Positions 1 through 10,369 of a stretch of 29,809 nt of DNA are shown here, piece after piece (within the stretch, counting starts at the first letter, position 1; each line of letters starts with the position of its first letter). The notes beneath the pieces are model-generated. The model was given only the letters and a program-made list of their open reading frames with translations. It was not told where the DNA came from and did not search any database. Where the stretch lies: contig BFEA01000016.1 in the NCBI GenBank assembly GCA_003427395.1, forward strand, positions 5,148,678 to 5,178,486. Direction: 5' to 3'. The stretch comes from Chara braunii (lineage: Eukaryota; Streptophyta; Charophyceae; Charales; Characeae). The translations under genes were made by a program, and so were the position numbers.

Positions 1-125
1 CTAGGGAAGCGGAGCCGGGCCTTCGCGCAGCGACCGGGCCTTCCCTTGGCCGACGCCCCTTGGGCTGCGACGCGTATATGGGAGTGCCCGCGACCGATAG
101 TTGAGCGAGGTACTGGTGGTTTAAG
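1..125 (-). repeat. Right-hand end of a foldback-family interspersed repeat
   Basis: Read on the minus strand, this block starts with the arm CCACCAGTACC (complement of 109-125), passes a GGCCAAGGGAAGG stretch and ends at the window edge. The same order (CCACyAGTACTTGGCCCA, then GTTAACGCG-like, then GGCCAAGGGAAGG) is seen at 1539-1690, 6135-6290 and, inverted, at 16430-16564. The element is cut by the window start, so its core is not visible. No coding role is apparent. Confidence 0.55.
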
Positions 126-629
126 ACTTCTTGCGGATGTCCCAGATGCCTTTCTCCTACATGACAGAACGATCATGGAAGGTCATGGTACGGAGTGTGA
201 GTCCTCCTCCGCCTCGGAGGGAACGCAGCTTCGGCAATGTCTCGAGATAATCGGACCTACTGTTCTGCAGCACCGGAGATGACGAACGGATCACCGGATC
301 ACCCCTGAGATGACGAACGAGATGACGAACGGATCACCGGAGCTAGTATATCGGCTGGTATCATGAGTACCTACTGTTCTGCAGCACCATTGGCACTCGT
401 ACTAACTTCCATAGGACATTTCCCTTGCACTAACTTTATGGAGTAGTCGAAGCTGGGTAATGGCCCCGGTACAAACTTTGAGTATAATTTGCACAATGCT
501 TGCAAAATGGGACGTTGGACCCGGATTCCAGCAGGTGTTGCTCCCCACCAATAGACAGGAGTCGTATTTAGGGGGCTAAAGAGGATAACTACATCACCTC
601 CTGTAGGCGTCGCGGGAGACGTTAAACTG
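126..629. other. Intergenic sequence, no gene recognised
   Basis: Contains a short local repeat of 'gatgacgaacgga' (about 278-335) and a repeated 'ctactgttctgcagcacc' at about 257-274 and 370-387. Short reading frames on both strands show no family resemblance. No RNA gene or promoter can be supported. Confidence 0.4.
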
Positions 630-1230
630 CCACTACCTTTCTCATATGCCGGCCGCGTGGTGGGTCCCACTCGTTCAGAGGCCAGTGGTCGCCAATGAAA
701 AAAATCAGCGGCCGAGCAATGGTGATTTTTTCGGATGAGGTCATTTTCCCTACAACTGCGAAATGTAGTGATGGTTAAAAAAGAAAAAAAAAAGAGCCTG
801 AAAATGGCCTGTGCTCCAAGCTTTGCCGAGCCTGGAGGGGGTTTGAACAGGTAGGTTTGGTTGGCACCGAGCCTGCCCCTTATGCTGGAATGAAATGCGG
901 CAGTCGTTTTCTTGTTTTCACTCGTGTACCACCGCCACTACGTTTTTCATATGTCGGTCGTGTGGTGGGTCCCACTCGTTAAGAGGCCAGTAGCCAACGA
1001 AGCAACGGTAATTTTTTCAAATGAGGTCATTTTCCCAAATGGGGCTACAACTGTGAAATGTAATTATGGTTTGGAAAAAAAAAAGCCTGAAAATGCCCTG
1101 CGCTCCAAGCTCTGCAGAGCCTGGAGGGGACGGGAACAGGTAGGGCGAATTTGTTGGTTGGCACCGAGCCTGCCCCTTATGCTGGAACGAAACGCGGCAT
1201 TCGTTTTCTTGTTTTCACTCATGTACCACC
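630..1230. repeat. Two-copy tandem duplication, period about 304 bases
   Basis: Copy 1 runs from about 630 to 931 and copy 2 from about 934 to 1230. Both begin GCCACTAC, continue through a CATATGyCGG and GTGGTGGGTCCCACTCGTT block, an A-rich run near 780 and 1075, GCCTGAAAATG and CTCCAAGCTyTGC segments, and end with GGCACCGAGCCTGCCCCTTA and CTTGTTTTCACTC. The copies differ by many substitutions and small indels, so the duplication is old. The embedded short reading frames are not conserved in frame between copies, which argues against a gene. Confidence 0.8.
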
Positions 1231-1299
1231 CCAGCCCTGGCCAGAAGTGCAACCAGATACATTTTTGAAAAAGCTGCGTAAGAATGACCTAAAATGAAG

Positions 1300-1530
1300 T
1301 TTATTGCTCCCCACCTCTCACGGGGAGTCACATCAGAAACAACCAAGTTTCTTTCGTGGTATATATTAAAAAAAGAGAAAAAAAAAAAGGAAGGAATACG
1401 GCATATTAAGCTTTGCATGTGATTGCCTTAAGATTCATCCACAGCGGCCCATATGTATGGTCAGATACAGTTGCAGCCACAGAAGTGCTCCCCGTCTCTC
1501 ATGGGGAGTTGCATCAGAAACGACCGAGAT
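1300..1530. repeat. Pair of diverged short direct repeats with an internal stem
   Basis: The block GCTCCCC-(n)-CTCTCAyGGGGAGT-(n)-CATCAGAAACrACC occurs at about 1308-1350 and again at about 1487-1529. Each copy can form a 6-base-pair stem, CTCCCC against GGGGAG. The second copy lies directly before the left arm of the foldback element at 1539. Confidence 0.55.
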
Positions 1531-1831
1531 TTTTCCTCCCTAAACCACTAGTACTTGGCCCAGGTATTGGTCGTGGGGCTTCCCTGTTAACGCGCCGCGT
1601 TGACAGGGCGTCGCCCGATTGCAAGCCCGGTTGCTGTACCAAGGCCAGGCTCCGTCGTTTCAGGGATGGCACACATCCCGAAAGCAAAAATTAAAAAAAA
1701 AAAAAAAACGACGTAAAAAAAATGAAAACAAAGAAAACAAAGAAAACAAAGCAAACGAAAAAAAAGAAAGATCGATGAACAAACAAACAAGAGAGAGAAA
1801 GAGAGAGAGAGAGAGAGCTCTGCTGCTTGCT

Positions 1832-2045
1832 GCTCCACTACTCTCGAAATGTGCAAAACGAGCATGAATCTTCCGCTAGAACATAGAAAGATACACCGCC
1901 ATGATTATTGTCTTTTGTGCATGTCGAAAGTAGTTGGATATCGGCCACTCTCGACATGCACGAAAGATAATAATCATGGCAGTGTATCTTTTCATGTTTT
2001 AGCGGAATATTCACTCTCGTTTTGCACATTTTAAGAGTAGTGGAG

Positions 2046-2046
<1 letters not shown>
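1832..2046. mobile_element. Palindromic (inverted-dimer) MITE-like element
   Basis: The left end GCTCCACTACTCT (1832-1844) is the exact complement of the right end AGAGTAGTGGAGC (2034-2046). The homology continues inward for about 100 bases on each side and the arms meet near 1939-1948, so almost the whole element can fold on itself. Each arm resembles the single 122-base unit at 16868-16989, and a truncated arm lies at 16044-16113. This copy is best read as two units joined in inverted orientation. Short reading frames over it are palindrome artefacts. Confidence 0.8.
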
Positions 2047-2129
<83 letters not shown>

Positions 2130-2130
2130 A
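2047..2130. repeat. CT microsatellite
   Basis: About 84 bases of almost uninterrupted CT directly follow the palindromic element. With the GA tract at 1791-1817 they extend its foldback symmetry. Confidence 0.95.
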
Positions 2131-4380
2131 TTCATGCGTGGGCACCGCCACAGAGATAAGAATGAAAAAAAAAACTATGAACTATAAGAATGAAAAAATA
2201 TGTTTTTGGTGTAAGTTAATGTTATACCTATCCGCGGGTAGATATAAAACAGGAAAAAAAAATGTGAAAATAATAGTCGATGGGAATAAACTTGTGGTTG
2301 TCTGTCAATTTGTTTTTCGTATATATCAAAAAGGAGTTTTGTACACTCGCTCAAAAAAATAATTTCTCACTTTATCTTTGATGAGGCTTTATTTTTTAAA
2401 TTTAAAATTTTATATTTTTCTAAAAAATCTCAAAATTTTGACTAGTCTTCCATTGAACAAAAAAAGGTTGTTGCAAATAGGCGATGGTATTAAGAATGAC
2501 GGTGCAATGAAACCTAACTTCATTTGGTAAGAGTGACATCATCATTTATCAATTTATGTGTGGTAACCCCGTTGAGGGGTCATGCTAATCTTCTATATTT
2601 GTATCGTTCCAAATAATAGATGTCCCGAAGGATATGGCTAGAGCCGTTAGAGGGACATCAATAATTAGTTAATGTCCTTTTATCCATTGATTGTTATGAC
2701 TTAATTCTTAAAACGACAAACTTGGCAAAATTTGTTAATTGGTTAAACCTTCCAACTTAGTAAGGTTCTCCAACTTTGCAAAGTTTCATATTCTGACAAA
2801 CGTTTTGGCAATAAGAAACTTTTTGTTGAGTTCATCATTACTTTGATCGAAGAATTGAGTCATACGTAGATGCGTTATTCTTATCGAGATTGGGAAAGGT
2901 TTATTATCTTAAGTCGATAGGGTTCCAAATTTGATCAGGTTTTTCAATTTTTTTCCCCAACTTCATGAAAGGAAACAAACCCTGTCAATCAGGTTGGTAA
3001 TTCGGTGAATAACAGAGTTGGGACGAATATAGATATGTCATTCTCATATATACTTAGCGACAAGTTTTCTTAACTTGCGAAGTGCAAATCTTTATTATCA
3101 TCGCTTTTGCATTGTATGTGATATGTCGGTGAGAACGGCACCACATTTCGTACATTTCAAGTTTCTTATTTCTTCCTTTGTGGTCCATACCTCTCTACAT
3201 TTACGTTATCTTTGTTCCACTTGTCTCTATTTCAGCCAAATGTTTCTCATAAGGATGATGATATCCAATTGTTCTTATCCCAACTCAATAAACTATAAGC
3301 AAAGTCTCACGTGTTTGATTGTATTTCTAACTGTTGATTTTTAAAATCTACGGACCAAAGTGAAGAATGTAGGTCAGTGTGAGGCTACAGGCTTTCCTCT
3401 ATTAGATGTATCTCATAAGGAGGTCCGTCGTTGCATCATTTTCTTATTTTATTTTATCTTATCCTACCATTTCCCTCTCTCTGTACAAGGAGTTTCATCA
3501 TCGTATCTACGACATCTTTTACATTTTACTGAAGTTTTTTCGTTCGAGTGTAACGCTACATCACGACCGATCCCAATTAGATTGTAACCGTCCTTGCGAT
3601 TGGTCGTTGGATAAGTAGTGCGTTTTCCTATGTCTATTGATGATGCCCCGGTTAACACACTTGAAAATGCTATAAAAAAAAAAGAAAACACGCACTCGCA
3701 CTATCGCATTCCATAATGATGGGTTTTGTCGCGCCGCTCACAAAATGTGAAAAAATATAAATAAGGTGGACAAGACCCCATACGTGAAAGTCACTTTTTT
3801 TTTTTAATTTTTTTGCGATTTGTTTTTGTGATGGAACAACCCAAACGTTCGTGTCCCTTTCGTATTTGGTGAGTGACACCTCGAGGCCCAATACATGTAG
3901 ATTTTTTAGGTTTTCATTTCGGTAGCCTCATAGCATTGTCGAGGTTATATCCCGCTTACTTCATTGACATAGTTCAACGTTTATGTGACTCGGTGGCACC
4001 GCAGAGAGCATCCCGCCTCCTATGCAGCGAGCGGTATATGGGGGCAATTACCAACAAGTTTGGTTTTTCTTTAGTGTTCAAGATTTTTTATTTTTTTTAA
4101 GTTCCCCTAAATACAACAACCCCTACCCTCTCGCTTTTCTGCTTAACGGAGGTTGAGCTATCATTACCTCCTCGTGGAAGGACACTTACATAGAGTGTTT
4201 ATGATGTTTTTGGCCCTGAAGACTCAAACACGTTTCCTTTATATGATCGATGAAGGGACCGAGCCAAAAATACTGTTGATATTTAATTCATGACATAGTA
4301 AGGTCACAGTCTTCGACTTCGTGTAGTATTCAGAAAGTTTCACTTAGAGATATTTTGTTTCTTCATTTTTTTACTTTTAT
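2131..4380. other. AT-rich region, no gene recognised
   Basis: About 2.2 kb of AT-rich sequence with many stops in all frames. Open stretches at 3075-3344, 3360-3587 and 3873-4100 on the plus strand show no motif I recognise. The minus strand near 3460-3560 and 3120-3180 reads short cysteine-pair patterns (CKRC, CTKC) among stops, too little to assign. Several homopolymer A and T runs are present. I see no RNA gene, promoter or repeat array here. Confidence 0.4.
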
Positions 4381-4914
4381 TTTGTTTTTTCCCTTGTCCT
4401 ATTTTATAACTTGGCTCACTACCCAATGCAGTACATCAGCAAAACAAGCATGGGCATCCGGCCTCAACCTATAACCTTGGGGTTGAGCCACATCCCTACC
4501 ATAAACAAAGAGTTAAAACTACAATTGACTTAAAATAATTCCTACATTCTGCAGAGTTTAAGATTTTCACAATATAAAATCTCAACACCGAGACTAATAA
4601 AATCCCGTATTGGTATCCGGGGGTGAAGCCAAATTTAAGGTATTTACAAAACCATAACTATAAAAAAAAATATCGCTAAAGCATTAAACTGTCCAACAAA
4701 ATAATAACGATGCAAATTTCTTCCCCCATCATAATACAACAAACCCCATAAATTTCTTCTACCATCGGGCAACCCTCTACTGTCATATTTACTAGCTCCA
4801 TAAGAAGAGTCAACGAATAAAGGTCAACTGTCCTCGACTGCAAACCAACCTACTCCTACGTTGCTTTAAAATGACAAACGAAACAAGATTAACCTAAGTC
4901 ACTATAACAGACGT
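4381..4914. other. AT-rich region, no gene recognised
   Basis: Stops are frequent on both strands and no domain motif is visible. The end near 4910-4950 merges into the degenerate tandem array that follows. Confidence 0.4.
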
Positions 4915-5317
4915 ACTCACCTCTGAATGAAAGGAAAATCCTCTCGCAAAAACACCCAAACCACAGAGAAGACAAAAAAAAAAGTCACTCGTGAAGATAC
5001 ATAGTAAAACCGAATAAGAAAGTAATCTAGCAACCATAGCGAGTGTTAAGATAAATATATTACTAAAATAAAAGGAAGATCCACACAGAAAAATACCTAA
5101 GCCAACTCACAAAGATATGTCGTAAAACCCTACAGAAAAACAATCTATTCATCCAAAGATAATTTTAGGATAACTGTATCACTAAGCAATAAACAAAATC
5201 AGTCATGAAAACACCCAAACTGAAAATAATCAAAGGTCAACTCATAAAATTGCGTAATAAAACCTAATGGGGAAACAATTCAATAACCATAGGGAGTTCA
5301 AAGGGAAACATACTACC
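4915..5317. repeat. Degenerate tandem array, three units of about 110-140 bases
   Basis: Units begin near 4949, 5088 and 5207 with AAAACACCCAAAC or a variant. Each then carries GTCAaCTC, a GTAaTAAAACC block, a GAAAcAATyyA block and, in the first and third units, CAACCATAG. Similarity is moderate and spacing varies. A partial fourth unit may precede 4949. No reading frame is kept across units, so this looks like old satellite or repeat remnant rather than a protein repeat. Confidence 0.5.
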
Positions 5318-6134
5318 AACAAAACCACAAATGGGCCCGAAGAGCCCTTCCAGCTTCGTACAATTTTCTCATGCGAACTCATGACGCACACAACTTTAAC
5401 AAAATATTGTTCTTGCACGACAACCGAGTGGATTGCTACCAGTTGTCGCATTGAGTCTTCAAGAACCTCTTGTGTAATCTTCACACAGAGGGAGAAAGCT
5501 CTACAACATAACGGAAGCGCTTATAGCAAAACGAACATAGCACCTTATCGTTGACAAATACAATCTGCCTAACCTTAAAGAACCACCTGCATCAATACCG
5601 AATCCGCGTAAAGAGAGAGTTGTCGTCAAGCTCCCCTTCTCGTTGCACTACTTTCCACGTTCCAATTCATAGAGTTTTTTACCGTTGCACTGTCCAATTT
5701 CACCCCTGAAAAACCTTTAGATAACTGTCAGAAACCGCCTTCGAAAAACACTCTCCGCTCGTAGAGAATGCCTAGCCTGTAACTGTGGTTTTTCATATCA
5801 ATTTCATATGGACCTCTACCCGACTCTCAAAGTTGCTATGAATTCAGAGAGTGTGCATGTAGTTTGGGCGGACAAAATGCAGATCACGCCGTGTAATCCA
5901 GAAAAAAAAATTAAAGGTAATAAAGTGGGCAATGTGGTAAAAAAGAAAAAACTAGTTTTTCGAGAGTTTGTAGATCTCAATCCAAGAGTCAAACAAGAAT
6001 GAATACCACGTATAAGAGTAAAAACTACACTATTACTACTATAGTCAAACAACTGACTGTTGAATATTGAAAATGATATAGCAGTTGTAAAAAGGAAAAC
6101 CCAACATCATAGTCATGATTTTGAGTAACAATGA
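5318..6134. other. Intergenic sequence with one short open frame of unknown status
   Basis: The longest plus-strand frame of interest is 5808-6002 (64 residues, lysine-rich toward the end). It has no recognisable domain and may be chance. The opposite frame over 5816-6052 is its shadow. Nothing else is identifiable. Confidence 0.35.
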
Positions 6135-6640
6135 CTTAAACCACCAATACTTGGCCCAACAATCGGGCGTGGGCCTTCCCCGTTAACGCGTTGGGGCCTG
6201 CTCGGGTCGGCCAAGGGAAGGTCCGATCGTTGCTTAATGGTTGGGCTCCTTGCTTCGAGGCATGACACACACGAGGGGGGGAAAAATTCAGATGTGAAAA
6301 ACGAAAGGAAAAAAAAAAACGGTCAAAAATAAATAGACGCGTGGGTGGAAAGGAGGGAGAGAGAGAGAGAGAAGGGGGGGGGAGGAGAGAGTGAGAGGCG
6401 AGGAGGGGGGAGAGAGAGAGAGACGGGGGGGGGAGAGAGAGAGAGAGAGGNAGAGGGGGAGAGAGAGAAAGAAGGAGAGAGAGAGAGAGAGGCGGTCAAT
6501 TTTGTGTGCTGCTTGCCCCCTTGCCCCTCCCCCTCTCTCTATCTCTCTCTATGTCTCTCTATCTCTCTCTCCCCCTCCCGGCCCCCTCTCTCTATCTCTC
6601 TCGATCTCCCCCCTCACCCCCCCTCTCTCTCTTTCTCGGG
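6135..6640 (+). mobile_element. Foldback-family element, left part with GA/CT arms
   Basis: Starts with CCACCAATACTTGGCCCA, then CCTTCCCCGTTAACGCG near 6174-6190 and GGCCAAGGGAAGG near 6210, an A-rich stretch (about 6283-6335), a purine tract (6352-6493), a short spacer containing GTGCTGCTTGCCCC, and a pyrimidine tract (6517-6635). The purine and pyrimidine tracts can pair as a long hairpin. An N at 6451 marks an assembly ambiguity. The expected inverted right arm is missing; the left pseudo-LTR of the Penelope-like element begins instead, so one element has been interrupted or replaced by the other. Confidence 0.55.
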
Positions 6641-6795
6641 TCTCTAAGTCATTTTACTAGAGTGGGCAGGGCTAAGTGGGGGGCTTTGCTTCTCAACTAT
6701 TACGCCGACCTTCAGAAGTATTTGAGATAGACCTATATTGGTGTATATTTTCCAACTATAATTTTGTTTAAATCGTCTTTTTGAGAATGAAGACC

Positions 6796-6835
6796 CCTAT
6801 TCATCAGTGTACTTTAATAGGTTTCGATGAATAGG
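6796..6835. other. Hairpin conserved in both pseudo-LTRs
   Basis: CCTATTCATC (6796-6805) pairs perfectly with GATGAATAGG (6826-6835) across a 20-base loop. The right repeat has the same structure near 12826-12865 with CCTGTTCATC, where one A-U pair becomes a G-U wobble, so pairing is kept. Its function is unknown. Confidence 0.55.
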
Positions 6836-7453
6836 TTCGGTTATCAGTTTTTGTGGGCCCAAACAACCGATATAGGGGATTTGTCTCTTTGCTTTTTTGT
6901 TTTGCTCTTTCGGGTAATTAACGATCGGGAAAGTACCACATCATATTTTTTTTCGTGAAAGTCCATTTCGAACGACGGTGCCAGTGGTCGAATTTGGTAA
7001 CGCCGGTGAAGGGGGTCATTTAGTTATCTTCGGAGAAGAAGGACAAGCGGTGGCTCTGCAATGCTTTCGAAGGTTTGGCTATGCCCGTTGGTATTACAGA
7101 ACAGAGAGGCGCTTGTGGGACTTCTATAACGAGACGAACGTAGAGAGGAGAGGAAGGGTGTATGGGAAAGCGGAGAACAACCTCAACAAACCGGATTGAG
7201 ATTCTACAGATCCGTTGTACAGTACAGATTATGAGCAGTGCATGTTTTTGTGGTGTGCGGGTGGCTATGATAAGGGGGAAGATGTAGGTTTTTTAAAATG
7301 TTTTTAGTGTGCATTTCGCAATATGGAACCAGGGAAAGATTACTGTATTTTGATATGCGAGAATACGAAGGAGAGGGAACTGGAGATGAGTGAATAGGGT
7401 GGTGGATCGTGATGGAAGAGGGTGAAGATTGACGATTTGGTTGGAGTCGTGGT

Positions 7454-7460
7454 TATATAA
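7454..7460 (+). promoter_or_regulatory. Possible TATA box in the left pseudo-LTR
   Basis: TATATAA lies about 30 bases before the pyrimidine-rich CCCTCTCTCACC and an ATG at 7497. The right repeat has TATTTAAG at 13473-13480 in the same place. The position fits an internal or terminal-repeat promoter driving the element, but this rests only on motif and spacing. Confidence 0.35.
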
Positions 7461-7586
7461 GTCAGGGAGAGGGATGGCTTTAACCCTCTCTCACCATGCA
7501 AACGAGTTTTGATGAGTTTTTGAAAGAAGTTCCTTGAGGATGTTGTGGTGTTTGCCCATGGTGAAACACGTTGGAGTATGGCGTAT

Positions 7587-7974
7587 TCGGTTTTAAGGAT
7601 TTATTTGTTTTTCTATTTGGTGTTGTTGGTATTTGATTGTTCTTTCTAGGTGCGATCTATCTCACAAGTGTGTCCATTATGTTCTTTTTTTTAACTCGGG
7701 GATTGTGGTAACCTGCTTTGCTTTGTCGAAAGTTTGATGGTGATATTTTTGTCATACGTGTTTTTGCATACTTAGTTCATATGTGTGCTTTATTTGTAAT
7801 CGTTCATGTGTTTTCTGTGCGGTTGAAACTTTTTTTCTCTGCTCGTCATCTTAAGCTTCGACGGAGGGGTTTCTGGTTCTTACAGACTGTTTTTTAAAAC
7901 TCGTTCGTGATTAGTTTTATGTAGGAGTGGATTTCGTGCCGACACGTATCACTGTGGAGATACAAGAACAAGAG
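7587..7974. other. Leader between pseudo-LTR and element reading frame
   Basis: T-rich sequence with stops in all plus frames. It probably belongs to the 5' leader of the Penelope-like element. A 'ttctttctaggtg' string near 7641-7653 looks like a splice acceptor, but no partner donor can be fixed. Confidence 0.35.
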
Positions 7975-8462
7975 TTTATAGGGTGATTCCACTATTGGTG
8001 GTCTGTGTTGAGAGCATAGCTATCGCCATAAGTGGCCGAGTGTGGTTTTCAAGTACTAGTGGGAAGACCTACAAAGTAAGGATTACACTAACCATACGGT
8101 ATATGTCCTTTTAATTTGAGGGGTGAAAGGGTCGGATATGAATTGTAGAGACATCAGGGAACCTGGTTAGAGAGACTATGGAGCGATTTTGAAAGGGAGG
8201 TGAGTGATTTGGTGCCCATTCTCCATATAGCGCCGCGTGAGCAATCTGTTGACACAAAGAATCAACTGATCATGCAGTTTGATAGGGTGTTAGGAAGAGT
8301 GCATAGTGTAGGTTGTATACTGAGAGATTTTGGGGGAAAGAGAGAGAGGCTTATCCGGAGAAGGCTGTAAAAATGATGAGTAATCAAGCGGGGAGGTTTC
8401 ATAATGGGCAGCAACCACACGGAGGTGTGGGGTTGGGAAGCTCGAACCAGGGAATTGTCGTA

Positions 8463-8504
8463 TGCTACATATGCAGAAAAATAGGCCACTATTCTCGTAA
8501 TTGT
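8463..8504 (+). pseudogene. CCHC zinc knuckle of the element protein
   Basis: Reads CYICRKIGHYSRNC, an exact CX2CX4HX4C knuckle, within an open stretch at 8313-8555. Such knuckles bind nucleic acid in gag-type proteins. The charged coil follows in another frame, so at least one frameshift lies near 8540-8580. Confidence 0.75.
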
Positions 8505-8579
8505 TGGCGTCAAACCGTATGCAGCCCCAACATGATCCTGAAACTGGCAGTATGAGAGAATACTACTGAAGGGCGATTC

Positions 8580-8733
8580 AGAGAGAGGGAGAGAGGAGAA
8601 CGAGAAAAGAATAAGGGAGGAGGAGGAAAGGAAGAGGGGGGAGGAAGAACTCATGAAGGAATCAGAAACGTTAAGAGAGGCAGAGCCAAGAGAAGCTCGC
8701 CTGGAGTCAACGATTGTACGTTTGTTATCTCAT
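8580..8733 (+). pseudogene. Charged Arg/Glu coiled-coil segment after the knuckle
   Basis: One plus frame reads an uninterrupted run rich in Arg and Glu (for example EENEKRIREEEERKRGEEEL), then LESTIVRLLSH. It predicts a long charged helix. The minus-strand Ser/Pro/Leu frame over 8262-8654 is its shadow. An acidic stretch with EPDDDDDEARDK follows near 8838-8875. Confidence 0.55.
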
Positions 8734-9479
8734 AATAATAAAACACATTACACTATAATGTTTGCTTAACCGATAAGTAAGAAAAAGTCTCCAAAGACTA
8801 AAGTAAGGATGTTGAAGGAGATCTAGAGTTATATTGATGAGCCGGACGATGATGACGATGAGGCGAGGGACAAAGTCGGGAAGTTGGTGGAAGTTGTAGA
8901 ACGAAGGAAGAGAGTGGGAAAAAGATGAATCTTTGAGGTAGAGGAAATAATAGTCTACGCAAAAGGCGGGCAAAGTTATGATTGAGACTCATGAGGAAGA
9001 ACGAAAGAAAGACGTAAGGACTTCGATGAAAGGTCTTTCAGCTGCGTGTTTCAATGAAGGCATGGTGGAATATGCCTTGGAGGTGCATAGAAGGATGCCC
9101 GCAGAAAAGGCAATAGAACTACTCAAGATTTGCAATAAGGAAGGGAGACCGTAGTCAAAGCGGGATAAGGTGATTTATAAACTGGCCCAATGTAAAACCC
9201 ACTTGGCATATGAATGCTTTAGCAAAAAGACAGCGGATATCTCTCGGTTGGTTGAGAAGTAATGTGAGAATATGTCGTAGAAGTGGTTACGATGGAAGAC
9301 TTGAGGAGGTCTATGGTCGCCATATTATACAAGATAGGAAAAAATGGTAGGTTGGTGCATTCGGATCTAAAAAACCTGATCACAAGGAATTTTTTGTTAA
9401 TGGGAATAAAAGGTTGATTTTCATGGATGAGGAAGTGGTTGGGATTATGAATGATGATGCGGTGAGGACATTTGATACA

Positions 9480-9760
9480 AGGGAAGGGGATATGTGTATT
9501 ATTGTGAGTCCCTGGTGTAAGCACCTATAAATTGGATGCACGATTAGGAAGGTGATATCTAGATGGGCGGAACAAGTTCGATGAACTATCTTAGAGAGTT
9601 TTGGGAATGTTAGGAAGCTTCATGCATGGCTGGGATGATTTGGGTGGGATAAGTACTTGATTATCCCGATAATGGTTGGTATCACTGACCCGCTAGATGT
9701 CGAAGCTATACTAATTTTCAAATTTTCGCTTGCGCTCAACAGTATAGGGAGAAAGCAAAC
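9480..9760 (+). pseudogene. Degenerate GIY-YIG endonuclease domain
   Basis: In one frame the sequence reads GDMCIIV, then IGCTIRKVISRWAEQVR, then IIPIMVGITDPLDVEAILI followed by FSLALNS. This fits the family layout: two beta strands ending in YIG, a catalytic Arg (codon 9561-9563, in SRW) and a catalytic Glu (codon 9702-9704, in DVEAILI) before the usual LN. The Tyr of YIG is replaced by a TAA stop at 9528-9530, and more stops follow, so the enzyme is dead. In the family, this domain nicks target DNA. It lies upstream of the RT. Confidence 0.65.
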
Positions 9761-10369
9761 TAGGTCAAAGAACGAGAAGAGGAAAGGGAATAGGGAGGGA
9801 GAGAATAAGAAACTCAATGCAAAACATGGTTTCGTCATCTGTTTTACCTACCAAGGGCAGGTGTTTTCATCTCTGATAGATGTCATGAAAGATCTAAAGG
9901 AGCTTGGTAGTGTATATTGGTTGGTTTCTTCAAGAGGGGAGATATGAATTGAAGGGTAGCGCAACGTGAGATTGAAGTCCAGATAGTCTGTCCTCGAAAT
10001 AGGACGGAAAAGACAGGTTTGAAGGACTATTGTGGATTGCTCCTTAAGAGGATGCGATTTCGTGGTAAGGATGGTTAGTATTGCATCTACGACAATCGAG
10101 CATCGAAGGAACTATTTAAAGGAGATACTAGCTTGACCGTACTGCATTAAGCAAGCCTATAAGATGAGTTTTTCTAAATCAGTGGCGATGTGCCGATTGG
10201 CGGGTATATTAACGAGAAAAAAGTCGAGAACCAACATGGAAGTGAAGATAGCGAAGGTTATCAGAGAGAACTGTGGAGAGGATATTAGTAAGCAACCCTT
10301 GGTTAAGATCTCATTATCACGATCATTGAAACGACTATGGTTTAAGAGTTGCTTATTGTTAGCATTGGA

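Larger units (their letters stand above)
1539..2130 (+). mobile_element. Foldback-family element, left part plus core
   Basis: Starts with CCACTAGTACTTGGCCCA near 1545-1562, then GTTAACGCG near 1587, an A-rich stretch (about 1688-1775), a GA tract (1791-1817), a palindromic core (1832-2046) and a CT tract (2047-2130). The order (GGCCCA arm, A-rich, GA tract, core, CT tract) repeats at 6135-6640 and 15834-16564. No matching inverted right arm is seen after 2130, so this copy is truncated or recombined. No transposase is encoded, so it would be non-autonomous. Confidence 0.5.
6630..7586 (+). repeat. Left pseudo-LTR of the Penelope-like element
   Basis: Aligns collinearly with 12645-13604 from TCTCGGGTCTCT through GGATGTTGTGGTGT to GCGTA, at roughly four identical bases in five by eye. 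Shared landmarks are the hairpin at 6796-6835, TTTCGGGTAATTAACGATC near 6908-6926, the AACAGAGAGGCG block near 7099, the GGTGGATCGTGATGGAAGAG block near 7400, a TATA-like box at 7454-7460 and CCCTCTCTCACCATGCAA near 7484-7502. The open frame 6978-7199 is disrupted in the other copy, so I do not treat it as a gene. Confidence 0.8.

Noticed and set aside
2558-2585. ACCCC-GTTGA-GGGGT hairpin as a terminator
   Set aside because: Five base pairs without a T tract, in apparently eukaryotic DNA.
6796-6840. Hammerhead ribozyme on the minus strand of the pseudo-LTR
   Set aside because: A CTGATGA and a GAAA occur, but their order and the short distance between them leave no room for the three stems with a cleavage site.
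6978-7199. 73-residue frame in the left pseudo-LTR
   Set aside because: The aligned region of the right pseudo-LTR carries frame-breaking indels, so a protein is not conserved.
7507-7540. Hammerhead-like TTGATGAG followed by GAAA on the plus strand
   Set aside because: The core needs CTGATGA, stem II does not pair convincingly, and the right repeat does not keep the core.
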